From Cryptosporangium japonicum (GTDB taxonomy: Bacteria > Actinomycetota > Actinomycetes > Mycobacteriales > Cryptosporangiaceae): 64,000 nt of DNA. The stretch lies in NCBI RefSeq assembly GCF_039524755.1, contig NZ_BAAAGX010000014.1, positions 186,001 through 250,000 on the forward strand, in the 5' to 3' direction. This document shows positions 52,959 to 61,063 of the stretch, piece after piece; position 1 is the first letter of the stretch, and each line of letters begins with the position of its first letter. A program made the translations under genes and the position numbers. The notes under the pieces were generated by a model. That model saw nothing but the letters and a program-made list of their open reading frames with translations. It searched no databases and was not told the origin of the DNA.

Positions 52959-53435
52959 TCAGCACGCTCCCCCCTCGTCGCACGGCGTCGGCGGGGGAGC
53001 GTCGGCGGCGACGCGCTCGATCGCCGCGGTGAGGCGCGGCAGGTCCAGCCCCTCGAGGTGGGCGAACAGGTTCCGGCGGACGCTCGCCAGATGATCGGGC
53101 CACGCCTCCTCGAGCCGGCGGAACCCGTCGTCGGTGAGGACCGCGTCCCAGCCGCGCCCGTCGGCGCAGGCCCGCTCGCGGACGACGAGGCCGGAGCGTT
53201 CCAGCCGCGTGACGATCCGCGAGACGCCACTGAGCGACAGCGTGCACGCGGCGGCGAGTTCGCTCATCCGCAGCCGTCGGTCGGGCGCCTCGGACAGGAA
53301 CATCAGCGCGGTGTACTCGCTCATCGAGAGGCGCTGCTCGCGGAGCAGGTCGGCGTCGAGAGCCCGGGGCAGCGCGAGCATCGCCCGGTTGAAGGCACGC
53401 CAGAACGCGATCTCGTCCGGCGTCAACGGCGTCAT
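52959..53435 (-). CDS. MarR-family transcriptional regulator
   Basis: 158 aa from MTPLTPDEIAFWRAFNRAML; an ATG three codons upstream is possible. HTH is ELAAACTLSLSGVSRIVTRL with wing VRERACADGRGWDAVLTDDG. The C-terminus ends CDEGGAC, two Cys four residues apart, which could sense oxidants or metals. Divergent NADPH-dependent FMN reductase is its likely target, with two related palindromes between them. Confidence 0.92.
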   Translation of the reverse strand: MTPLTPDEIAFWRAFNRAMLALPRALDADLLREQRLSMSEYTALMFLSEAPDRRLRMSELAAACTLSLSGVSRIVTRLERSGLVVRERACADGRGWDAVLTDDGFRRLEEAWPDHLASVRRNLFAHLEGLDLPRLTAAIERVAADAPPPTPCDEGGAC

Positions 53436-53446
53436 GGCTCGCATCC

Positions 53447-53468
53447 TACTTGTTTGACAAAGCAAGTA
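53447..53468. promoter_or_regulatory. MarR operator, site A
   Basis: TACTTG (53447-53452) and CAAGTA (53463-53468) flank 10 bp. It starts 11 bp from the MarR start codon. Confidence 0.65.
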
Positions 53469-53476
53469 TCACGGAG

Positions 53477-53498
53477 TTTGCTTGACGCAGCAAGTAAA
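53477..53498. promoter_or_regulatory. MarR operator, site B
   Basis: TTT-G-CTTG (53477-53484) and CAAG-T-AAA (53491-53498) form a near-perfect palindrome around a 6-bp centre, 24 bp before the FMN reductase. It shares GCAAGTA with site A. Confidence 0.65.
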
Positions 53499-53522
53499 CC
53501 CCGACCGTTGGAGAACAGACCC

Positions 53523-54095
53523 ATGGCCCGTATCGGGATCATCCTCGGCAGTACCCGCCCCAACCGGAACGGCGAGCAGGTGGCCAAGTGGGTCCTCGAC
53601 GTCGCCTCGCAGCGCGACGACGCCGAGTACGAGCTGGTCGACCTGCGCGACTACCCGCTGCCCCACCTCGACGAGCCGATTCCGGCGTCGGCCGGGCAGT
53701 ACCAGAACGACCACACCAAGGCGTGGGCGGAGAAGATCGCTTCGTTCGACGGGTACGTGTTCGTGACGCCGGAGTACAACCACAGCACGTCCGGCGTGCT
53801 GAAGAACGCGATCGACTACCTGTACGCCGAGTGGAACAACAAGGCGGCCGGCATCGTCTCCTACGGCGGCGTCGGCGGGGCCCGTGCCGCGGAGCACCTG
53901 CGGCTGATCCTCGGCGAGCTGCAGATCGCCGACGTCCGCGCGCAGGTGGCGATCTCGATCGTCACCGAGTTCGAGAACTTCAGCGTGTTCAAGCCGAACG
54001 ACTACCTGGCGGGCTCGCTGGGGACGCTGCTCGACCAGACCGTGGCGTGGAGCACCGCGCTGCAGTCGGTGCGCAAGGCCCCGGCCGGCGTGTGA
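53523..54095 (+). CDS. NAD(P)H-dependent FMN reductase (flavodoxin-like)
   Basis: 190 aa. ARIGIILGSTRPNRNGEQVA is the FMN phosphate-binding loop, FVTPEYNHSTSGVLKNAIDY the isoalloxazine-binding motif, and SYGGVGGARAAEHLR the following loop of the NADPH_FMN_red family. Members reduce quinones, chromate or azo-compounds and supply FMNH2. It is probably derepressed when the divergent MarR protein senses its ligand. A strong hairpin follows the stop. Confidence 0.93.
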   Translation: MARIGIILGSTRPNRNGEQVAKWVLDVASQRDDAEYELVDLRDYPLPHLDEPIPASAGQYQNDHTKAWAEKIASFDGYVFVTPEYNHSTSGVLKNAIDYLYAEWNNKAAGIVSYGGVGGARAAEHLRLILGELQIADVRAQVAISIVTEFENFSVFKPNDYLAGSLGTLLDQTVAWSTALQSVRKAPAGV

Positions 54096-54101
54096 CCCCT
54101 C

Positions 54102-54132
54102 CCGGCCACCCCGCTCACGGTGGGGTGGCCGG
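54102..54132 (+). terminator. Terminator hairpin after the FMN reductase gene
   Basis: CCGGCCACCCC (54102-54112) pairs perfectly with GGGGTGGCCGG (54122-54132) around a 9-nt loop, six bases after the stop codon. Confidence 0.8.
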
Positions 54133-54233
54133 AGCGTCGTAACTCTGTGCGCTATCGTTACTACGTAAAGTGATAAACCGAGCCGCACCTGATCAGCTAC
54201 ACAACGGATCTTGCCGTTAGCCGTCCCGCTCCG

Positions 54234-55898
54234 ATGTCTCATTCGGGACCGAATCGGCGGACGGCGGTGGATGTGACCATGCGGGGATCGGGTGAGGCCG
54301 CGAATAGCGGGCGGGCAGCGGCCAGGCGGCTGACCGCGCTCGGCGTGATACGCCGTGACCGCGTCCTGAGCGCCGCGGTGGCGGTCGGCGTGCTCTTCGT
54401 CGTCGTCCACGCGCTGCTCGCCGCGTTCGGTTCGCCCGTACTGCGCTCGCTCGCGGACGCCCTCTCGTCCGTCGTCCTCATCGTGACGTTCGGCCTGATG
54501 CTCGTCGCGGCCAGGGACCGCAGGGCCCGGCAGGGAACCGGCCGGATCTGGCTGCTGTTCGCCCTCTCGACGGCGCTCGCGGCCGGCGGCTGGGCGGCCT
54601 GGAGCGGGTACGCGCCGGTCGCCGACGCGTTCTTCGTCGCGGCCGCGGCCGTCGCGGTCAGCGGCTTCCTCGCCGCGCTCCATCCCGACCACCGCTCCGG
54701 GCGGTTCTGGCTGGGCTTCGACCTGGTGCTCGTCGCGGCCGGCGCCGGCGCGCTCGGCTGGCGTCTGTTCCTGCACGCCGGGCTGGACGCCACGATCGCC
54801 TCCGACCGCACGACCGCGATCGTGTACCCGATCTGCGGGCTGGCCACGGTGCTGTTCCTGGTGCCGATGGGCGTCTTCGGCGGCAGGCGGTTGCCCGCGT
54901 CGCTGACGCTCGTCGGCTGGGCGCACGTCGTCGCCGCGGCGTGCGGGTGCCTGACGCTCGTCGCCGGTCTCAGCGACCGGGTCGACCCGGCCGACCCGGT
55001 GCTCGCCAGCGCCTACCAGGCCCCGGTCGTGTTCCTGGCGCTCGGCGCGCTGACCGCGATCCGCTCGCCCGAGTCCGACGGTGTCCACTTCCCGGTCGGC
55101 CGCGACGTGACGATGCTGCCGTCGCTGGTCGCCGCGGGCGCCGCGGTGATCGGCCTGGTGCTGGTGGACGCCAGAACCACCGGCGTGCAGGTGCCGCTGC
55201 TGGTGGCCGGCCTGGTCGTGATCGGTCTGCTCACCCGGCTCGCGCTGGTGGTGCGTGACCGGACGCGGCTGGCCGACCAGCTCGCCGAGGCGCTCGCCGA
55301 GCAGCAGCGGCTGGCGATCACCGACGCGCTGACCGGGCTGTCCAACCGCCGGTACTTCGAGCAGTCGCTGGCCACCGAGGTGGTGCGGGCCCGGCGCAAC
55401 AAGCGTCCGCTGAGCCTGGTGGTGCTCGACCTCGACAACTTCAAGCAGATCAACGACCGGCACGGCCACCAGGCCGGCGACGCCGCGCTCGTCCAGGTCG
55501 GGACGCTCCTCCAGGTCATCACGCGCGACTCCGACGTGGTCGCCCGCTACGGCGGCGAGGAGTTCGTCTGGCTGCTGCCCGACACCGACGAGGAGGGCGC
55601 GGCCGCGATGGCCGAGCGTCTGCGGGGCACGCTCGCCTCGCACCCGGTGGCGCTGCCCACCGGCGACCCGCTCTGGATCACCGGTTCGCTCGGCGTGGCG
55701 TCGGCGCAGGAGACGATCGACGCCACCGTGCTGACCGCGTCCGCGGACGAGGCGATGTACCGGGCGAAGAGCGAAGGCCGCAACCGGGTGGTGCGGGCCA
55801 CTCAGCTACAGGGGGCGACGGATGCGCACGGCGGTGACGGTGCGGACCGGGCCGAGCCACGGCCGGGCCGCGGCGAGCCGGGCGCCGTGCGGCGGTAG
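54234..55898 (+). CDS. Membrane GGDEF-domain diguanylate cyclase
   Basis: 554 aa. Residues about 45-340 hold eight or more hydrophobic segments (a MASE-like sensor of unknown ligand). The GGDEF domain at about 365-525 carries TDALTGLSNRRYFEQSL and the active-site RYGGEEFVW. An inhibitory RxxD may be VARYGG-proximal but I do not see a clear I-site. It makes cyclic di-GMP, a signal for development in actinobacteria. The C-terminus of about 35 residues is low-complexity. Confidence 0.93.
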   Translation: MSHSGPNRRTAVDVTMRGSGEAANSGRAAARRLTALGVIRRDRVLSAAVAVGVLFVVVHALLAAFGSPVLRSLADALSSVVLIVTFGLMLVAARDRRARQGTGRIWLLFALSTALAAGGWAAWSGYAPVADAFFVAAAAVAVSGFLAALHPDHRSGRFWLGFDLVLVAAGAGALGWRLFLHAGLDATIASDRTTAIVYPICGLATVLFLVPMGVFGGRRLPASLTLVGWAHVVAAACGCLTLVAGLSDRVDPADPVLASAYQAPVVFLALGALTAIRSPESDGVHFPVGRDVTMLPSLVAAGAAVIGLVLVDARTTGVQVPLLVAGLVVIGLLTRLALVVRDRTRLADQLAEALAEQQRLAITDALTGLSNRRYFEQSLATEVVRARRNKRPLSLVVLDLDNFKQINDRHGHQAGDAALVQVGTLLQVITRDSDVVARYGGEEFVWLLPDTDEEGAAAMAERLRGTLASHPVALPTGDPLWITGSLGVASAQETIDATVLTASADEAMYRAKSEGRNRVVRATQLQGATDAHGGDGADRAEPRPGRGEPGAVRR

Positions 55899-55903
55899 GG
55901 CCT

Positions 55904-56569
55904 TCACAGCCACTGCAGGTCGACGTTGCCGGCGTAGACGAAGGCGGTGCGGTAGCCCGGCCGGCCGAACAGCACCGACTCGCCGGTGTAGAGGGCGACC
56001 AGCGATCCGGGTCGGTACCACCAACCGTTCGCGATTCCCTCGACCGACCCCACCGGTTCCATCGCGGTGAGGTCGAGGTCGTCGACGGCCCGACCGGTGA
56101 CCCGGGTGACGGTGTCGGCGACCTCCACGGCGGCGTAGACCATGGCCAGGGACTCGACCCAGCCGTCGACACTGCCGTGCAGCGGCACCCACCGGTCCTC
56201 GTCACCGCCGACGATCCCGAGGGTGCCGTCCGAGCTGATCGCGAACGAGTAAGGCACCGCGGTTCGTTGCGGACCGGCCTCGAAGGCCCAGCCCCGAGCC
56301 GGAAGCCCGTTCAGTCGCTCCGGTGAGTCGGCCGCGAGCATGCGCGGACCGGCCGCATCCTCCGGCAAACCGGGCGCCGCGGGCAGGAGCAGACCACCCC
56401 AGCGAGCGTGATGCGTCACAGCCCGCTCGACGAGGTCGAGGGGGACGCCGGCTTCCTGCCACTGGTGGCGCCAGTGGGTCACTGGGGGGACGTCGAGCCA
56501 GACGCCGTGAACACCGACGAAGCGGCGTGCCCGCTTACTCAGCCCGGTCGGCGGCTCCCGGAAACCCAT
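55904..56569 (-). CDS. Conserved hypothetical protein, possibly SUKH/immunity-like
   Basis: 221 aa from MGFREPPTGLSKRARRFVG; a GTG one codon upstream is an alternative. It has no signal peptide or membrane segment. The layout of short beta strands around YSFAISSDGTLGIVGGDEDR, WVPLHGSVDGWVESLAMVYA and GIANGWWYRPGSLVALYTGE is what I would expect of immunity-type or SMI1/KNR4-related proteins, but I cannot assign a family. It begins a run of poorly conserved genes up to 59.4 kb. Confidence 0.6.
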   Translation of the reverse strand: MGFREPPTGLSKRARRFVGVHGVWLDVPPVTHWRHQWQEAGVPLDLVERAVTHHARWGGLLLPAAPGLPEDAAGPRMLAADSPERLNGLPARGWAFEAGPQRTAVPYSFAISSDGTLGIVGGDEDRWVPLHGSVDGWVESLAMVYAAVEVADTVTRVTGRAVDDLDLTAMEPVGSVEGIANGWWYRPGSLVALYTGESVLFGRPGYRTAFVYAGNVDLQWL

Positions 56570-56634
56570 CACCCGCGCAGGCTATCGACGACGCGGGATC
56601 CAGCGAGCACGTCCGACGCCGGTAACCTACGCCG

Positions 56635-57216
56635 ATGGTTCACGCCGCCGGGTCCGACCGGGAGTTGCTCGGCACGATCCAGGCCACACCGTGGCTCACC
56701 GAGCTGCTCGCGTTCTTCGACTTCGACGTCTCGAAGCGCGCTGACGGGCCCTTCGAGCCCGTATCGCTGTCCGACGGAAGCGTCCTCGACATGATCGCCG
56801 GCGACGCCGGTGGCGGCGCCTATTTTCTGGTGGGAGCCGGTTCGGTTCGGCCCGTCGTCTATGCCGGATCCGAGGGGGAGGGTGGGCTGATCGCGCACAG
56901 CCTGCGCGACGCCCTCGCGCTGTTGATCGGACTGCCCAGCCTGCACGACGCGACCACTTCGTCTTTGGACGAGGACGGCGGACGACATCTGCGCGACTGG
57001 ATCGCGCGGGCCGATCAGATCATCCGCGCGGATCGGCCGACTCTGGACCAGGACCGCGAACGGGTCCGGGCTGCCCTCGATCTGCCCGCCGGCGATCTTC
57101 TGCCGTCACTGCACGCGGCCGCCGCTGACGAGCGCTACCGCCCGATCAATGCGCAGGGCGATCGGTACCGCTCAATGGTCGGTCCGGACGACTTCGTGGA
57201 TGCCGCGTTGATCTGA
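56635..57216 (+). CDS. Conserved hypothetical protein, SUKH-like family
   Basis: 193 aa. The centre reads PFEPVSLSDGSVLDMIAGDA, GGGAYFLVGAGSVRPVVYAG and SEGEGGLIAHSLRDALALLI, a pattern familiar from uncharacterised actinobacterial proteins near SMI1/KNR4 genes. No catalytic residues or membrane segments are evident. It ends just before a bidirectional terminator and is convergent with the Cys/Tyr peptide gene. Confidence 0.62.
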   Translation: MVHAAGSDRELLGTIQATPWLTELLAFFDFDVSKRADGPFEPVSLSDGSVLDMIAGDAGGGAYFLVGAGSVRPVVYAGSEGEGGLIAHSLRDALALLIGLPSLHDATTSSLDEDGGRHLRDWIARADQIIRADRPTLDQDRERVRAALDLPAGDLLPSLHAAAADERYRPINAQGDRYRSMVGPDDFVDAALI

Positions 57217-57227
57217 TCACACGACGC

Positions 57228-57256
57228 GGCCCGGAACGCTGTGGGCGTTCCGGGCC
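57228..57256. terminator. Bidirectional terminator hairpin
   Basis: GGCCCGGAACGC (57228-57239) and GCGTTCCGGGCC (57245-57256) form a perfect 12-bp stem with a 5-nt loop between two convergent genes, 12 bp after one stop and 16 bp after the other. Confidence 0.85.
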
Positions 57257-57271
57257 GGGTGGCGGGGTGGT

Positions 57272-57400
57272 TCAGCTGCAGGGGTTGTAGTCCCAGCAGT
57301 CGTTGTAGCGCTTCTTGTGGTGGCGGCGACGGCGCGGCTTGCACTCGTTGTAGTCCCAGTCGTTGCACTGGTTGTAGTCGTAGTCGTAGCAGCCGCTCAT
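57272..57400 (-). CDS. 42-residue Cys/Tyr/Asp/Asn-rich peptide of unknown function
   Basis: Begins MSGCYDYDYNQC and ends CWDYNPCS. An ideal ribosome binding site AGGAGG lies nine bases before the ATG and a perfect terminator hairpin follows, which together support a real gene. Cys4, 12, 20, 35 and 41 are placed so that the motif DYN-x-C occurs three times (residues 8-12, 16-20 and 37-41), twice preceded by Trp. A basic stretch (RRRRHHKKR, 23-31) separates two acidic-aromatic halves. There is no signal peptide. It could be a metal-binding or structural peptide, or the precursor of a modified peptide, but no modifying enzyme is adjacent. The closest upstream gene on the strand encodes a membrane protein. 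Confidence 0.72.
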   Translation of the reverse strand: MSGCYDYDYNQCNDWDYNECKPRRRRHHKKRYNDCWDYNPCS

Positions 57401-57546
57401 GTCGTCCAGCCTCCTGTGTGTTGTCTCTGTGGTGCCGATAGCTTCGCGTTTTTTCGGGGTCGGCTCGATCGGCGGCGTGACGGCCGGAACGTTCGCTTCC
57501 GAACACTCGCTCACGGCCGCCGTGCGTGCGGTGCACTCTTCTGCCG

Positions 57547-57999
57547 TCAGAGCGGCGCATAGTACGCGCGACTCTGGCGCGAGAACACCAACAGCAACAG
57601 GGCGACGAACGGCAGCGCGGCCGGAAGCAGCGCGGGCCAGTTGTCGGCGAGTTGGCCCGCCGCGTCTTGTGATGATCCGGGGTCGGAGGTGGCGTCGCCG
57701 AACACCGCGCAGATCTGCAGGATCGTGACGAAGACCGCGATGGTGTGCGCGCCCCGACCGCCTCGCCAGAGCCCGCGCAGGACGAGGAACCAGAGCGGTA
57801 AGAAAACGGCGGAGAGGACCGCCGCGATCCAGTTGCCGTCGAGAGCAGCGTCCACCGCGAACCACACCAGCCGGATCGGAGCCAGGACCAGCAGCCCGAA
57901 CGCAATGATGACGGGCGTCGGAGGGCGTCGTGCGGGCAGAGCCGTCGGTGTTGTGGGCACCCCGCGTCCGCGACCGTGTGAAGCGGTGTGGCGTTCCAT
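57547..57999 (-). CDS. Four-helix membrane protein of unknown function
   Basis: 150 aa from MERHTASHGRGRGVP with GGGGAG upstream. Four hydrophobic segments: about 25-45, 52-70, 78-98 and 118-138; the third loop contains GDATSDPGSSQDAAGQLADN. No family recognised. It is 146 bp upstream of the Cys/Tyr peptide gene in the same direction, so the two may be co-expressed. Confidence 0.68.
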   Translation of the reverse strand: MERHTASHGRGRGVPTTPTALPARRPPTPVIIAFGLLVLAPIRLVWFAVDAALDGNWIAAVLSAVFLPLWFLVLRGLWRGGRGAHTIAVFVTILQICAVFGDATSDPGSSQDAAGQLADNWPALLPAALPFVALLLLVFSRQSRAYYAPL

Positions 58000-58203
58000 G
58001 AAACTCCCCGTGGATGGTCGGGACGGTGGCGTCCACAAGGGTCGTGGTCAGCGCCGGGATGGTTGGTTTCCGCGCTGACACCGCATCTGTGCCCTCCGCA
58101 TCATTCGGGGCCCGCGCGCCGTTACGAGAGTTCGGGACCGCGCTGCACAACGGTGGTCTCCGCGTCCGGGTCGGCGGCGGCCGTAGCATGCGACGATCGC
58201 GGC

Positions 58204-58836
58204 ATGATCGACCCGTCGACGATCCGTATGGACGAGTTCCTCTTCGGCTGGTACGGCGCACGTAATTCCAGACACTTCTTCATGCCCGCCGTCGGTCGGT
58301 GGCTTCCCGATCCGCTCAAGCATTGGTATGAGGTCAGTGCACGCCTGGTGGAACACCGGGGCGGAGTAAAGCATGTGCTGCTGCCGGAGGAGATTCAGGC
58401 AGTGGATGGGAAGGCAATCTTCCTGATCGATGCGACCGGCGACTGGCGGTGGTCGTTCGATGTCGAGAAACCCAGTGTAGTTTACGACGGAGAATGCTGC
58501 GAGGAATGGCGTCAGAGCGAGGAGAGCCTCGCGCAGTTCCTGACGCACCACTCCGTTCAGGAAGCCATTTACGGAGCCCGTCGGCTTTACAGACACCCTC
58601 ATGTGCACAAGGACCTGCTGCCTGGCGTGCTGGCCGGCCTGGAGCAGGTGGACTTCCCGAGGTGGCGGTGGTCTGCGGAGGGCTGTCGGTATTTCATGGG
58701 GGACCGAATTGTTGCCGAGATTGTCCCGGACTTCGGGCCGCCCGACTATTATCAGGTCAATGTAGCCTCGCCTGAACGTCGCCGCCTGGTCTACTTGAAT
58801 CGGTTCGACGGGATCGATTGGCGCAAGGTGGGATAA
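58204..58836 (+). CDS. Hypothetical protein of lower GC content
   Basis: 210 aa from MIDPSTIRMDEFLFGWYGAR. It is rich in Trp, Tyr, His and Cys (SFDVEKPSVVYDGECCEEWR, YRHPHVHKDLLPGVLAGLEQ, RWRWSAEGCRYFMGDRIVAE). It has no signal peptide or membrane helix. The third codon position is visibly less G/C-biased than in neighbouring genes, which suggests recent transfer. SUKH-like immunity function is possible from context only. No ribosome binding site is visible; TAGCAT 10 bp before the start suggests a leaderless message. Confidence 0.65.
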   Translation: MIDPSTIRMDEFLFGWYGARNSRHFFMPAVGRWLPDPLKHWYEVSARLVEHRGGVKHVLLPEEIQAVDGKAIFLIDATGDWRWSFDVEKPSVVYDGECCEEWRQSEESLAQFLTHHSVQEAIYGARRLYRHPHVHKDLLPGVLAGLEQVDFPRWRWSAEGCRYFMGDRIVAEIVPDFGPPDYYQVNVASPERRRLVYLNRFDGIDWRKVG

Positions 58837-58886
58837 TGGTCAATCTACTGCTCTACTGCCGCGCAGAGTGAAGTCGGGATTCATCG

Positions 58887-59419
58887 CTAGTAGTCGTAGG
58901 CGTCGCCATGATGTCGGCCTGGCAGTGTCGCTCGTGTTCCGTTGGTGGCTGCCACTACGAGGAGCAGCTCGGTGACGCTACGAGCGACGACGGCCAGGTC
59001 GCCGGCGAGGCCATAGGTGTCCCAGCCGGCGGCGTAACACCGCCCGGCTCGGGCCGGGTGCAGATCCACGACGATGTACGGGTCGGTGGCCGCGCCGCCG
59101 CAGTCGGCCAGAAGATGGCATCCATTCGTCAGATCGTCGGGCTGGCTTTCGGCGACTTCCGTGGCGATGGCCGGTGTGAGTAGCAGCGGGCTGGCCGCGA
59201 CGAGTTCATGCGCGCTGCGGATCCGCCAGGAAAAAAGGCCTGGTCGAAAAGAACGAGCCCGCCGCAGAGGCGGTAGAACTCGCGGAGATCATCGGGTACG
59301 ACCAGTTCGGCACGTACGGTCGGTAAGCCGTCCGGCGGCAGTAGCCGACAGTCGGGTCGCCGGTGCAGAGCTTCCACGACTGCGCTCAGTGCGTCCCGGG
59401 GAACTCCCACGGCCGCCAC
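58887..59419 (-). pseudogene. SMI1/KNR4 (SUKH) family protein, frameshifted at a homopolymer
   Basis: The first frame (GTG at 59419 or 59410) reads VGVPRDALSAVVEALHRRPD and LREFYRLCGGLVLFDQAFF, the usual N-terminal half. After the run of six A (59231-59236; T6 in the coding strand) the continuation is one base out of frame: SWRIRSAHELVAASPLLL, then YIVVDLHPARAGRCYAAGWD, VVARSVTELLLVVAATNG and the terminal GDAYDY, which is characteristic of actinobacterial SUKH proteins. One extra T would restore the frame. SUKH proteins are immunity proteins for polymorphic toxins or structural adaptors. Confidence 0.82.
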
Positions 59420-59547
59420 CGTAGTGGAATAGCGGAACCGGGCTGAGGTTCTCCGCAATCATCCCGCGGTTGACTGCAGTGTCACTGCAGCCAGCCGTCA
59501 GTAGAACTAACTACCTCGGCCGCCGACGCCCTGCCGATAATGGCGCC

Positions 59548-60375
59548 GTGAGTGCGCAGCAGTTCCGCGCGGAGTTCGACGCGCGCGTCGAGTTCTCGAA
59601 CGGCGGACATCTTGAGGTCGCGGGGTTCCGCGTCGACGTGCCGGCGGCCGACGTCTCCGCGGCGGAGGTCGCGAGGCTGTTCGTCGCTTCGCTCGGCCTG
59701 CTGATGAGCGAGACCGTGGACGTCAGCGCGCTGCGTGTGTTCCCGGAAGCACACAAAGGAACCCGCGGTGGTCCGTCGGCCGCCGCTGACACCGCCGGGG
59801 GTGCGCGGCGACTGATCGAGCTCAGCCATCAGCTCAGCCACGAGCCGGGTACCGACCTGCCCGTGCCGGTGGACAGCATCGGTACCTGCCTGGATACACC
59901 CTGGTACCGCCATGCGGACGGAGCGGACCTCAGCACGATCCCGCTGTCCCGAATCGCTGATCTGCCGGCCGTCGTCGTTCGTACAGCCGGTAGCCGCACC
60001 CGGGCCGTCGACGTCGGCGCGCTGGCCCCGTTCGACGTCGCCGGCAAAGCGGTCCTGCTCCACACCGGCGGCGACCACACCGTCGGAACGGCCGCCGACG
60101 CCGACGACGCCCCCTACCTGACCGTGGACGCAGCGCAGTGGCTGGCCGACCACGACGCCGCGCTTGTCGGCGTCGACTCGATCGACATCGACGACGTACG
60201 CGATCCGAACCGGCCCGCGCGCACGATTCTGCTCGCAACCGGCGTCCCGATCGCGTTGAACCTGACCGGCCTCGAACATCTGCCGCCGCATGGTGCGCGT
60301 TTCACCGCTGCCCCACCGCCATTCGCCTGGTCCGGTATGTTCCCGGTCCGCGCGTTCGCAGCCATCCTGGCCTGA
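59548..60375 (+). CDS. Cyclase-family (kynurenine formamidase-like) protein with an N-terminal extension
   Basis: 275 aa, GTG start (VSAQQFRAEFDARVEFSNGG). Residues 90-275 match the cyclase family: RLIELSHQLSHEPGTDLPVP, LSRIADLPAVVVR and HTGGDHTVGT, ending with GARFTAAPPPFAW. The metal motif normally written HxGTHxDxPxH is here SIGTCLDTPWYRH, so two His ligands are replaced by Ser and Cys. The first 75 residues form an extra domain I do not recognise. Activity as an amidohydrolase is therefore uncertain. Confidence 0.8.
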   Translation: MSAQQFRAEFDARVEFSNGGHLEVAGFRVDVPAADVSAAEVARLFVASLGLLMSETVDVSALRVFPEAHKGTRGGPSAAADTAGGARRLIELSHQLSHEPGTDLPVPVDSIGTCLDTPWYRHADGADLSTIPLSRIADLPAVVVRTAGSRTRAVDVGALAPFDVAGKAVLLHTGGDHTVGTAADADDAPYLTVDAAQWLADHDAALVGVDSIDIDDVRDPNRPARTILLATGVPIALNLTGLEHLPPHGARFTAAPPPFAWSGMFPVRAFAAILA

Positions 60376-60469
60376 CCGCGCCCAGCCGCGCTACCGGCGA
60401 TCACATCCCGAACGCCGATCGATCGTCGAGACGAGATCCCGCCACGCGGTCTGAACAAGTGGGCAGTGC

Positions 60470-61063
60470 TCAAGGGATACGCCGGGCGATGATCCGGTGC
60501 ACGATCTTGTTCGAGGAGACACTGCGGATCTCCGCATCGTGGAGAATCTCGGCACCGGTCAGCTCCCGGCGAACGAGAGCGGCGGGGAAAGCGGCGTACA
60601 ACCGGCCCTTGGCGTCACGGGCGTCGTGATCGGGAGTCGTCCGCCAACTCAGATAGAGGGTGCCGCCGGGGTTGAGCAACGACGCCAGGCGCCGGGTGGC
60701 GGCGGGAACGTCCGCGGGCGGCAGATGCATGATCACGGTCTCGCTGAGCACGTTGTCGAAGGTGCGTGCGCCCAGTTCGGCAAGGTCGGGCAGGGTGGCG
60801 ACCGCGAAGGTAATCTCCGGATGGCGACGCCGGGCCTCGGCCAGGAGACCCTCCGACGCGTCGTAGCCCACCGCGTCGAACCCGTGCCTGACCAGCCAGG
60901 CGGTGTCCCGGCCGCTTCCGCACCCGACGTCAGCGGCGGTGCCCGGGGTGAAGAAGGTCCTCAAGAGCTCGTAAAGATCGTGGGGGACGTCCTGCTCGTC
61001 CTCCCATTCTGCGGCGTACGCGGCCGCGTTCGTCTCGTAAGCGCTCAGCGTCTGGTGGTCCAT
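60470..61063 (-). CDS. Class I SAM-dependent methyltransferase
   Basis: 197 aa from MDHQTLSAYETNAAAYAAEW. Motif I is AADVGCGSGRDTAWLV, motif II VGYDASEGLLAEARRR and the motif IV region DNVLSETVIMHLPPADV, in the order of the methyltransf_11/25 group. The family acts on small molecules; no partner gene defines the substrate. It is convergent with the cyclase-family gene. Confidence 0.9.
   Translation of the reverse strand: MDHQTLSAYETNAAAYAAEWEDEQDVPHDLYELLRTFFTPGTAADVGCGSGRDTAWLVRHGFDAVGYDASEGLLAEARRRHPEITFAVATLPDLAELGARTFDNVLSETVIMHLPPADVPAATRRLASLLNPGGTLYLSWRTTPDHDARDAKGRLYAAFPAALVRRELTGAEILHDAEIRSVSSNKIVHRIIARRIP

Noticed and set aside
53469..55643. A 724-codon open frame antisense to the FMN reductase and GGDEF genes
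   Set aside because: The opposite strand carries two unambiguous genes; this product has no fold-like pattern.
57272..57400. Cys/Tyr peptide as a confirmed RiPP precursor
   Set aside because: No radical SAM, lanthionine, cyclodehydratase or protease gene is adjacent, so this stays a possibility only.
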